From contig CM057468.1 of the NCBI GenBank assembly GCA_030035585.1, positions 59,330,145 through 59,394,144 on the forward strand: a DNA stretch of 64,000 bases, in the 5' to 3' direction. The stretch is from Dugong dugon (Eukaryota; Chordata; Mammalia; Sirenia; Dugongidae). The notes beneath the pieces were generated by a model. It was given only the letters and a program-made list of their open reading frames with translations. It did not search any database and was not told the DNA's origin. This document shows positions 1 through 9,748 of this stretch, piece after piece; positions within the stretch are counted from its first letter, which is position 1, and each line of letters opens with the position of its first letter. Made by a program: the position numbers and the translations under genes.

Positions 1-847
1 TTCCATCTTGTTAAAGAATGCTATTGGTATTTGGATTGGGATTGCATTATATCCATAGATCACCTTTGGTTGGATAGAATTGACATTTTCACAATGTTGA
101 GTCTTCCTATCCATGAGCATGGTATGTTTTTCCATTTATGTAGTTTTCTTTTGGTTTCTTGCAGTAGTGTTTTTTTAGTTTTCTTTATATAGGTCTTTTA
201 TGTCCCTGGTTAGATTTATTCCTAAGTATTTTATCTTTTTAGGGCCTATTATAAATGGTATTGTTTTCCTTATTTCCTTTTTGAAGTTTTCTTTGTTGGT
301 ATATAGGAATCCAACTGATTTTTGTACGTCTATCTTGTATCCTGCTACTCTGCTGAATCTTTCTATTAGTTCCAGTAGTTTTATTGTGGAATCTTTGGGG
401 TTCTATATGCGTAGGATCATATGATCTGCAAATTTGGATAGTCATACTTCATTCTTTCCAATTTAGATGGCTTTATTTCTTTTTATTGCCTTATCGCTGT
501 AGCTGGAACTTCTAGCACAATATTTAATACGAGTGGTGATAAAGAGCATACTTGTCTTGTTCCCATTCTTAGGGGGAATGCTTTCAACCTCTCTCCATTG
601 AGAATATATTGGCTGTTGGTTTTATATAGATGCCCTTTACTATACTGAGGAATTTCCCTTCTATTTCTATTTTATTGAGAGTTTTTATCAGGAGTTGGTG
701 TTGGACTTTATCAAATGCCTTTTCTGTGTCGATTGAGATGATCATGTGACTCTTTTCTTTTGTTCAATTTATATGGTGGACTATGTTGATTTGATTTTCT
801 AATGTTGAACCATCCTTGCATACCTGGTATGACTCTCACATGATCTT
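1..847 (-). mobile_element. L1 LINE, 5'-truncated ORF2 fragment
   Basis: Read on the minus strand, this is the reverse-transcriptase part of L1 ORF2. The frames at 239-445 and 711-962 contain peptides such as [13 protein letters not shown] and [11 protein letters not shown], which match the same places in the other L1 copies here (11606-11875 and 44988-45773). The reading frame is broken by stops and indels. The 3' end lies outside the window to the left. The 5' boundary lies directly against the ERV-L LTR at 848. Confidence 0.85.
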
Positions 848-1376
848 TGTGATGGTTAAGGTTGTTTGTCAACTTGGCTGGGCCGTGATTTTCAGTGGTT
901 TGGCAGTTATGAGGTAGTTTGGTAGCTATGTAATAATGTAATCCCCTTTGTAATGAGATCATTTATGAGCAGCCAATCATTTGAAAGGGAGTTCCCTTGG
1001 CAATTGGGCCTGCACCCAATATAGGTGGACTTTCTGGCAAAATTCATTGGCTCTTGCTTGCTCTGGATCCTGCAGCTAACTCCTGGTCATCTCACCTCCA
1101 GTTTGGGGGACTTGAGCTAGAAGCTTACCTGCAGATCTTGGGATTTGTCAACCTCCACAGCCTGTGAGCAAGAGGCCTGCTGTCTGACATGCTGATCTTG
1201 ACTTCACCAGCCCCTGTAGCTACATGAGTCAGGAGGAGCCTCCAGCCTGACACACAGAGTTGGAACTTGCCAGCCTCTACAACCATGTGAGCCATTTCCT
1301 CAATATAAGCCTCTCTCTATACATATATTTATATACCTCACTGGTTTTGGTTGTATGGAGAACTCAGCCTAAGACA
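848..1376 (+). repeat. ERV-L 5' LTR
   Basis: This 529-bp LTR begins TGTGATGGTTAAGG and ends AGCCTAAGACA, giving the TG...CA termini of a retroviral LTR. Its partner at 18995-19624 starts and ends with the same sequences and shares the text between them ('GTCAACTTGGCTGG', 'AGCCATTTCCT', 'CACTGGTTTTG'). Two bases after its end, TGGTACTGAG at 1379 is in the primer-binding-site position. TGG is required there. A leucine tRNA primer would be usual for ERV-L, but the match is too decayed to be sure. Confidence 0.85.
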
Positions 1377-3130
1377 TTTGGTACTGAGTGTGATTCTAGA
1401 GAAACAAAATTGTAAGGATGAGTTTTCTAAATTAGTTCTAAAGTCTAGTTAGTCTTAAAGATGTTGATGACCTTGCTTCCAGTAGTAAAGAGGGCACTGC
1501 TAATCCCTTGGCATGAGGTGGAAATAGAAACACACGAAACATCATCATCAATAGACCAGGTTATTGGTGAGAGGCGAGGCTCTGGGTGATCACATGTTTG
1601 ATACCTTTCTACAATTTTGTCATAATGAGAAGTATGAGGAAGTTGGTTGGTTGGTCCTATTTTCTCTAGACAAAGTGGTGAAAGAAAGAGATGGGCTCAG
1701 GGCTTCAGAGTCGAAGCTCAAGCCAAGCACTGCATAAACAACTTTAAATTTTCCACTTGTGCCTTGAAAGAAAGCCTTATTTCTTGTAGTAACAGAGCTG
1801 ATATTGGCAAAAACCAAACCCAGAGTCTTATTGTAAGAGTGGCTGAATTACAAAGCCAGCTCAACTGCTAATCTCGAGGGGTATCTGAAGTTAAAGTGAG
1901 GGTATTGATTAGTAAGAAGTGGGATCCTGAAACTTGGGATGGGGACATATGGGACGAAAATCAGGAAGCTTGGGACACTGAGCCCCTAAATTCCATTGAA
2001 TCACTCCTGCCAACAGAACCAGCCCTCTTACTCCCATCTGAAGAAATCACTTCATCTGTGTCTGCTAAACTACCTTCCACAGTAAAACCTTTATCCGTTC
2101 CACCCCCATCTGATGAGATTAACCCAGCAGTGCTTGAAGAGTCTTTGTCTGAGATATCACCTTAGATGTTGCCTGGGGCATCACCTGAGCTAGATGCCTT
2201 ACAAGACATTGTTGAATATTCCCAGGGCCTACCCCCACCACCTATTTTTGCTTCTAGACAAATAACAAGACTTAAGTCCCGGTGAGCCCCAAAAGGTGAA
2301 GTACAAAGTATGAACCAGGAGGAGGTATGCTACACTCAAAAAGAACTGCGTGACTTTTCTAATATGTACAAACAGAAGCCTGGGGAATATGTGGAGTGGC
2401 TATTAAGGGTGTGGGATAATGGTGCAAGGAACATAAAGTTGGGTCAGTCTGAGTTTATTGACATGGAACAACTAAGCACCAATTCTTCAATGTTTAAGCT
2501 CCAGAGATTAGGAAAGGATCTAATAGTTTATTTGGTTGGTTTACTGAAGAATGGATTATGTGGTGGCCTACATTAAATCAAGTTGAAGTACCAGACCTGC
2601 CTTGGTATACTGTAGAATAAGGTATCCAAAGACCTAAGGAAATTGGCATGTTAGAGTGGATATATTACGTTAGACCCACAGACCCACACATGGAGTGCCC
2701 AGAGGTCACACCTTTTACCACAAGGGTGGGGAACAAATTTGTGAAGCATCTTTGAAGACTGCTCTCATTGCTATTTTATGTAAGTCAGATTTGATGGTGG
2801 GAACTGCCCTAATTGAATTAAGACACTTAACTACACTGAGACTGATTGGACCCCGTGGTGGTAGGGCCCAAGTGGTGGCACTCAATTGACAAAGACAATG
2901 TAGGTGCGGTTACCATAATGGACAGCAGAGTCAAAGCAGTAATCAGAATAGTCTGACTCGTGCGGACTTATGGCGTTGGCTACTTAGTTATGGTGTCCCT
3001 ACGAGTGAAATAGATGGAAAATCTACTAAATATTTACTTTATCTGTATAAGTGGAAGAATTCTAGGTCAAGTGAATGGCAGTCTAACTTGAATTGCCAGA
3101 ATAGAGAGTAATGGCCCATCAATCAATTCC
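1377..3130 (+). pseudogene. gag: ERV-L gag region (decayed)
   Basis: The leader and gag-like region of the provirus, starting at the primer-binding site. Open stretches at 1647-1871, 1896-2165 and 2310-2576 are in different frames and separated by stops, so no complete Gag can be made. The middle stretch is acidic and rich in Trp-Asp repeats (WDPETWDGDIW), then rich in Pro and Ser. The third (MNQEEVCYTQKELRDF) looks like a capsid-type helical segment. The call rests on position between 5' LTR and protease as well as on content. No Cys-His box was seen. Confidence 0.6.
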
Positions 3131-3199
3131 TAGCCTTAAACCAGTTTACAGACCCACAACCCCTTGAATGAAGTAGAGGCTGGACCCCCTTGAGGAAGG

Positions 3200-3590
3200 A
3201 CTTCATTACACTGCCAAAAATGTATATTGTTTCTCTTTCCCTTAGGCTTCCCCAAAGGGACCTACATCCTTTTTCAAGTGACTGTTCATTCGGGAAAAGG
3301 AAATAATAAAAACTTTCGGAGATTACTGGACACTGGCTTGACCTACAGTTAATTCCAGGAGATCCAAAACATCACTGTGGCCCACCAGTCAGAGTGGGGG
3401 TGTATGAAAGTCAGGTTATTACGGTGTCTGAGCTCATGTCCATCTCACAGTAGGTCCAATGAATCACTGAACTCTGGCTGTAATGATTTTCCCAGTTCCA
3501 GAATGTATAATTGGAATAGACATACTCAGCAATTGGCAGAACCTTCACATTGGATCCCTGGCATGTGGAATTAGGGCTGTTAAAGCCAAG
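3200..3590 (+). pseudogene. pro: ERV-L protease region (decayed)
   Basis: The aspartic protease active-site motif LLDTG is encoded at 3323-3337, preceded by a beta-strand-like stretch including FQVTVHSGKG. In retroviruses this enzyme cleaves the Gag and Pol polyproteins and works as a dimer with one Asp from each subunit. The reading frame is broken downstream and merges into the RT region. Confidence 0.65.
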
Positions 3591-4480
3591 TAGAAGCCAT
3601 TAGAACTGCCGCTACCTAGGAAAATAGTAAACAAAACTAATGCAGAATTCCTAGAAGGATCACAGAAATTACTGCCACTATCAAGGACTTTAAAGATGCA
3701 GGGGTGGTGATTCCTATCACATCCCCTTTCAACTTGCCTATTTGGCCTGTACAGAAAACCGATGGATCTTAGAGAATGACTGTGGGTTATTGAAAACTTA
3801 ACCAGGTGGTGACTCCAATTGCAGATGCTATTCCAGATGTGGTTTCATAGCTTGAGCAAATTAATACATGTCATGGTACCTGGTACGTAGCTATTGATCT
3901 GGCTAATGCCTTTGCTCTGTACTTATTTTGAAGGACCACCAATAGTAGTTTGCCTTCACCTGGCGAGGCCAGCAATACACCTTCACTGTCCTACCGCAGA
4001 GGTGTATCAACTCTCCAGCCCTATGTCATAATTTAGTCTGCAGGGACCTTGATCACTTTTCCGTTCCACAAAATGTCACACTTGCCTATTATATCGATGA
4101 CATTATGCTGTTAGGATCTAACAAGGAAGAAATGTCAATGTCTCTGGTTATTGGTAAAACATTTGCACACTACAGGGTGGAAAATTAACCTGACAAAAAT
4201 TCAGGCATCTTCCAGCTCAGTGAAATTTTTAAGGGCGCAGTTGTGTGGGAGATATTCCTTCTAAAGTGAAGGATAAGTTACTGCATCTGCCTCCCCACCC
4301 CCACAACTAAAAAGAAAGCACAAGACCTAGTAGGTCTCTTTGGATTTTATAGGCAACATAGTCCTCATTTGGGTATGCTACTCTGACCTATTTATCAAGT
4401 GAAGTGAAAAGCTGCTAGCTTTAAGTTTGGCCCTGAACAAGAGACGGCTCTGCAGGAGCTTCAGGCTACCGTGCAAGCCA
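3590..4480 (+). pseudogene. pol: ERV-L reverse transcriptase region (decayed)
   Basis: This is the polymerase domain of Pol. Recognisable pieces in order are a fingers segment (SPFNLPIWPVQKTDGS), the palm segment WYVAIDLANAF carrying the first catalytic Asp (about 3880-3915), a TVLPQ-like stretch, and the YIDD catalytic box at 4090-4101 within [12 protein letters not shown]. In-frame stops, one directly after TDGS, and frameshifts make it inactive. YIDD rather than YVDD or YMDD fits class III (ERV-L) elements but is not unique to them. Confidence 0.8.
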
Positions 4481-5300
4481 CTCTGCCACTTGGGCCATAT
4501 GATCTCGTTCATTCAATGGTGCTTAAAGTGTCAGTGGCAGAAAGAGATGCCATTTGGAGTCTCTGGCAGGCCCCTATTGGTCAATCACAGCACAGACCCA
4601 TAGGATTATGGATCAAAGCCCTACCATCCTCTTCAGGTAATTGCTGTCCATTTGAGAAGCAGCTTTTGGCTTGTTACTGGGTTGTAGTAGAGACTGAATG
4701 CCTAACCATGGGCCACCAAGTCACCATGCGGCTTGAGCTGCCCATCATGAACTGGGTGTTGTCTGACCCACAGAGTCATGAATTTGAACATGCACAGCAG
4801 CACTCTGTCATTAAATAGAAGTGGTATATATGAGATTGGGCTTAAGCAGGTCCTAAAGGCACAAGTAAATTTCATGAGGAAGTGGCCCAAATGCCCATGA
4901 ACTCCTGTCACATTATCTTCTCCCTCCCAGTCTACACCTATGGCCTCATGGGGAATTTCTTGTGATCAGTTGACTGAGGAAGAGAAAACTCATTCCTGGT
5001 TTACAGATGGTTCTGTGTGATATGCAGGCACCACTTGAAAGTGGACAGTGGCAGCACTGCAGCCCCTTTCTGAGACCTCCCTGAAGGACAGTGGAGAAGG
5101 GAAGTCCTTCCAGTGGGCAGAACTTCAAGCAGTGTACCTGGTTGTTCACCTTGCTTTGAAGAAAAAATGGCCATATGTGCTATTGTATACTGATTAATGG
5201 ACTATGGCCAATGGTTTGACTGGATGGTCAGGGACTTGGAAGGAACATGATTGGAAAATTGGAGATAAGGAGGTACGGGAAAGAGGTATGTGGACAGACC
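4480..5300 (+). pseudogene. pol: ERV-L connection and RNase H region (decayed)
   Basis: A short open stretch at 4471-4818 covers the connection between RT and RNase H. The RNase H signature WFTDGS is encoded at 4997-5014 and carries the first catalytic Asp. QWAELQAVYLVVH (about 5118-5155) carries the catalytic Glu, and a YTD triplet follows near 5187. This domain removes the RNA strand of the RNA/DNA hybrid during reverse transcription. Stops such as the TGA just after TDGSV break the frame. Confidence 0.7.
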
Positions 5301-5309
5301 TCTCTGAAT

Positions 5310-6067
5310 GAGGCAAAGAAATGAAAACATCTATGTCCCATGTAAATACTCACCAACGTGTGACCTCTGCAGAGGAGAACTTTAACAATCAAGTGGATAG
5401 GATGATGCATTCTGTGGAAACCAGTCATCCTCTTTCCCCAGCCACTCTTGTTATTCTCCAATGGGCTCATGAACAAAATGGCAGTGGTGGCAGGGATGGA
5501 GATTATGCATGGCCTCAGCAACATGGATTTCAGCTCACCAAGGCTGACTTGGTTACAGCCACTGCTGAGTGCACAATCTGCCAGCAGCAGAGACCAATAC
5601 TGGCTACCCAATATGGCACCATTCCTTGAGACAATCTGTGAGCAACATGGTGGCAGGTGGTTTACATTGAATGGCTTCCATCAGGGAAATGGCAGTTTCA
5701 TTCCTACTGGGATAAGCACTTTAGATACAGATTTGCCTTCCCTGCATGCAGTGCTTCTGCCAAAACTACCATCCATCAACTCACAGAATGCTTTATCCAC
5801 CATGATGGTATCCCACACAGCTTTGCCTCGGATCAAGGGACTCATTTCATAACAAATGAAGTGTGGCAATAGGCATGTGCTCATTGAATTCACTGGTCAT
5901 ACCATGTTCCCCATCATTCTGAAGGCGCTGGCTTGATAGAATGATGGAACAGCCTTCTAAAGACACAATTATGGCACCAGCTAGTTGGAAAATACCTTGC
6001 AAGGTTAGGGCAATGTTTGTTCTCCAGGAGGTTGTATACGCTCTAAAACAGTACAATATATGATGCT
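5310..6067 (+). pseudogene. pol: ERV-L integrase region (decayed, interrupted)
   Basis: The N-terminal HHCC zinc module is visible: HVNTH at 5339-5353 and CTIC at 5570-5581. The catalytic core follows, with one conserved Asp in SDQGTHF (codon 5831-5833) and a downstream Glu in GAGLIE near 5940. The segment expected to carry the first catalytic Asp reads VVYIEWLPSG near 5653, so that residue appears to be missing. Stops occur near 5870 and 5940. The coding sequence is then cut by the LTR inserted at 6068. Confidence 0.75.
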
Positions 6068-6580
6068 TGCTATGGATTGAATTGTGTCCCCAAAAAACGT
6101 GTGTCAACTTGGCTAGGCCATGATTCCCAGTATTGTGTGATTGTCATCATTTTGTCATCTGATGTGATTTTCCTGTGTTGTAAATCCTGTCTGTTTGATG
6201 CTAATGAGATGGGATTAGCAGCAGTGATGTTAATGAGGCAGGACTCAATCTACAAGATCAGGTTGTGTCTTAAGCCAATCTCTTTTGAGATATAAAAGAG
6301 AGAAGCAAGCAGAGAGATGGGGAGACCACATACCACCTAGAAAGTAGTGCCAGGAGCAGAGTGTGTCCTTTGTACCCAGGGTCCTTGCACTGAGAAGCTC
6401 CTAGACCAGAGGAAGATTGATGACAAGGACCTTCCTGAGCCGACAGAGAAAGCATTTTCCTAGAGCTGGCACCCTGAATTTGGACTTCTAGCCTCCTAGA
6501 CTGTGAGAGAATAAATTTCTCTTTGTTAAAGCCATCCATTTGTGGTATTTCTGTTGTAGCAGCACTAGATGACTAAGACA
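6068..6580 (+). mobile_element. Solo ERVL/MaLR-type LTR inserted in pol
   Basis: A 513-bp LTR starting TGCTATGGATTG and ending GATGACTAAGACA. It has the hallmarks of ERVL-type LTRs: 'GAATTGTGTCCCC' at the start, 'GAGATATAAAAGAGAGAAG' as a TATA-like stretch near 6288, and 'AATAAATTTCTC' as the poly(A) signal near 6511. The flanking five bases are ATGCT on the left and GTGCT on the right, a one-mismatch target-site duplication. A second copy lies at 7701-8180. Internal sequence of its own is absent, so it is a solo LTR. Confidence 0.8.
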
Positions 6581-7230
6581 GTGCTGTTTGTCCCTAGCCA
6601 GGATTCATGGGTCCATGTACCAAGGGGTAGAAATGGGAGTAACACCACTCCTAGTGACCCACTCAAAAAATTTGTGCTTCCTGTCCGCACGACCCCTTGC
6701 TCTGTGGGTCTAGAGATCTTAGTTCCAAAGGGAGGAATGCTCCCACCTAGAGACACAACACTGATTCCATCGAACTGGAAGTTAAGAATGCCATCTGGCT
6801 ACTTTGGGCCCCTCATGCCTTTGGCTCAGCAAGCAAAGAAGAAGGTTACCATATTGGCTGCTGCGATTGATCTTTATTACCAAGGAGAAGTCAGACTGAT
6901 ACAACATAATGGAGGTAAAGAAGAGTATGTCTAGTATACAGGAGATCCCTTAGGGCATCTCTTAGTACTACCATGCCCTGTGATTAAAGTCAATGGAAAA
7001 CTACAGCAACACAATTCCAATATGACTGCTCAATGGCACAGACCCTTCAGGAATGAAGGTTTGAGTCACCCCACCAGGCAAAGAACCACAACCAGTTGAC
7101 GTGCTTGCTGAGGGTAAAGGATATATGGATTGGGTAGTAGAAGAAGATAGCTTTAAATACCAGCTATATGCAGTTGCAGAAATGAGAACTGAAATTGTTT
7201 TTAGTATTTCTTCCTTGTATTGTTATACAT
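6581..7230 (+). pseudogene. ERV-L dUTPase region (decayed)
   Basis: Downstream of integrase the provirus resumes with a dUTPase-like domain, a position typical of the ERV-L group. The open stretch at 6569-6934 includes MPSGYFGPLMPLA (Gly-rich trimer-type motif), ILAAAIDLYYQGEVRL (the Asp-centred nucleotide-binding motif) and HNGGKEEYV. An in-frame TAG lies at 6932-6934 and the same frame continues with GDPLGHLLVLPC before breaking near 7010. dUTPase hydrolyses dUTP to dUMP and so lowers uracil incorporation during reverse transcription. No env-like sequence follows. Confidence 0.75.
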
Positions 7231-7262
7231 GTATGTATGTGTGTGTACCTATATATATGTAT

Positions 7263-7331
<69 letters not shown>

Positions 7332-7332
7332 G
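7215..7332. repeat. (CA)n / (TA)n microsatellite
   Basis: A dinucleotide tract: short TG and TA runs, then ACACAT units, then an uninterrupted (AC)n of about 20 units at about 7282-7321 ending in ATATATAT. It lies between the ERV-L dUTPase remnant and the 3' end of the minus-strand RTE element. Confidence 0.97.
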
Positions 7333-7700
7333 TGAATACCTTTGTTTTCTTCCCTCACTTATTCCATTGTTGTTGTTAGGTGCCATCAAGTTGGTTCTGA
7401 CTCATAGTGACCCTGTAAACAACAGAACAAAACACTGCCCTGTCCAGTGCCGTTCTCACAGCATTGCTATGTTTGAGCCAATTGTTGCAACCACTGTTGC
7501 AGTCCATCTTGTTGAGGGTCTTACTCTTTTTTGTCAACCTTGTAGTTTACCAACCTTGATGTCCTTCTCCAGGGACTTGTCCCTCCTGATAACATGTCCA
7601 AAGTACGTGAGATGAAGTCTTGCCATCCTTGCTTCTAAAGAGCATTCTGGCTGTACTTCTTCCCAGACAGATGTGTTTGTTCTTCTGGCAGTTGATGGTT

Positions 7701-8180
7701 GTCATGGTTTGAATTATGTCCCCCCAAAAGTGTGTGTATCAATTTGGCCGGGCCATGATTCCTGGTATTGTGTGGTTTTCCTATATGTTGTAAATCCTGC
7801 CTCTATGATGTTAATCAGGGAGGATGGGTGGCAGTTGTGTTAGTAAGGCAGGACTCAGTCTATAAGATTGGATTGTATCCTGAGGCAATGTCTTGAGATA
7901 TAAAAGACAGAAGTGAGCAGAGAGACAGGGGGACCTCATACCATCAAGAAAGCAGTGCTGGGAGCAGAGCACGTCCTTTGGACCAGGGTCCCTGCACAGA
8001 GAAGCTTCTAGTCCAGGGGAACACCGTAGAGAAGAAGGCTGACAGAAAAAGCCTTCCCCTGGAGCTGATGCCCTGAATTTGGACTTTTAGCCTACTTTGA
8101 CTGTGAGGAAATAAATTTGTCTTCGTTAAAACCATCCACTTGTGGTATTTCTGTTATGGCAGCACTAGATGACTAAGACA
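7701..8180 (+). mobile_element. Solo ERVL/MaLR-type LTR inserted in RTE
   Basis: A 480-bp LTR starting TGTCATGGTTTGAATTATG and ending GATGACTAAGACA. It is the same family as 6068-6580: both share 'GAGATATAAAAGA', 'GGACTTTTAGCC' or 'GGACTTCTAGCC', and 'TTGTGGTATTTCTGTT'. The flanks are a perfect 5-bp target-site duplication, ATGGT at 7696-7700 and 8181-8185. It lies inside the RTE element, so it inserted after the RTE did. Confidence 0.9.
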
Positions 8181-8235
8181 ATGGTATATTCAATATTCTA
8201 TGCAAACACCGTAATTCAAAGACATCAATTCTTCT

Positions 8236-8779
8236 TCAGTCTTCTTTATTCATTGTCCAGCTTTCACATGCATATGAGGAAATGGAAAATGCCATGGCTT
8301 GGGTCAGGCACACCTTAGTCCTCAAAGTGACTTCTTTGCTTTTTAGCGTTTTAAAGAAGTCTTTTGCAGCAGATTTACCCAATGCAATGCGTTCTTTGAT
8401 TTCTTGACTGCGGCTTTCATGGGCATTGATTGTGGAACCAAGTAAAATGAAATCCTTGACAACATCAGTATTTTCTCTGTTTATCATATTGCTTAATGGT
8501 CCAGTTGTGAGGATTTTTATTTTCTTTCTGTTGAGGTGTAATGCATACTGAAGGCTATCATCTTTGATCTTCACCTGTTAGTGCCTCAAGTCCTCTTCGC
8601 AGTCAGCAAACAAGATTGTGTCATCTGCATATCACAGATTGTTAATGAGCCTTCCTTCAATCCTGATGCCATGTTCTTCTTTGTGTGGTCCAGCTTCTCA
8701 AATTATTTGCTCAGCATACAGATTAAATAAGCATGGTGAAAGGATAAAACCCTGACATACACCTTTCCTGATATTTTTA
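8236..8779 (-). pseudogene. RTE reverse transcriptase C-terminal region
   Basis: Read on the minus strand, the YADD catalytic box lies near 8622-8633, immediately preceded by a TGA stop. Downstream the frame at 8236-8574 encodes LQYALHLNRKKIKIL, VVKDFILLGSTINAHESRS and KVCLTQAMAFSISSYACESW, the conserved C-terminal half of RTE-type RTs. The same segments recur at 39163-39657 and 61375-61680. In active elements this enzyme copies the LINE RNA and probably also the SINE RNAs. Confidence 0.85.
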
Positions 8780-9748
8780 AAATTTTTTACTATTTCCCAT
8801 ACAGAAATTCATACATACATTGTTACATAACCCTAAATTCTCTCCCAATACTGTGACAGCACACTTCTCCTTTCCACCCCTGATTGCCCGTGTCCATTCA
8901 ACCAGCTCCTAACCCTTTCTGCCTTCCCATCTCACCTCCGGACAGAAGCTGCCCGTTCAGTCTCTCATATCTACTTCATCTAAGAGGCACACTCCTCATG
9001 AGGATCACTTTATGTCCCACAGTCCAGTCCAGTCCCTGTCTGAAGAGTTGGCCTAGGAAATTGTTTTAGTTCTGGGCTGATAGAGGATCCAGGGGCCATG
9101 CTTTCCAGGGTTCCTCCTGTCTCAGTCAGACCATTAAGTCTGGTCTTGATACTAGAATTTGAGTTCTGTACCCCACCTTTATCTCCTGCTCCATCTGGGA
9201 CTCTCTGTTATGTTCCCTGCCAGGGCGGTGATTGGTGGTAGCCGGGCACCATCTAATTCTTCTGGTCTCAGGCTGATGAAATCTGGTTTATGTTGCCCTT
9301 TCTTTCTCTTGAGCTAATACTTTCCTTGTGTCTTTGGCGTTCTTCATTCTTCTTTACTCTGGGTGGTTGGGACCAATTGATGCGTCTTAGATGGCCGCTT
9401 GCAAGCTTTTAAGACCCCAGATGCCACTCACCAAAGTAGGATGCAGAGCATTTTCTTAATAAGCTTTGCTATGCCAGTTGACCTAGATGTCCCCTGAAAG
9501 CATGGTCCGTAGACCCCTATCCCTGCTACTCTGTTTCTCAAAGTGTTTGATTGTATTCAGGAAACTTCTTAGCTTTGGTTTAGTCCAGTTGTGCTGACTT
9601 CCCTTCCCCGGTAGTGTGTGCTGTCCTTCCCTTCATCTAAGATAATTCCTATCTACTATCTAGTTAGTAAATAACCCTCACCCTCCCTCCCCACCCTCAT
9701 AACCATCAAAGAATGTTTTCTTCTGTGTTTAAACCTTTTCTTGAGTTC

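Noticed and set aside
5448..5852. Alternative 134-codon frame in the integrase region
   Set aside because: It is out of frame with the zinc module and core motifs that identify integrase at 5310-6067. It is a shadow frame.
7220..7615. Long open frame with many His-Thr repeats over the (CA)n tract
   Set aside because: It is the translation of the dinucleotide repeat plus the antisense of an RTE 3' end, so it is not a gene.
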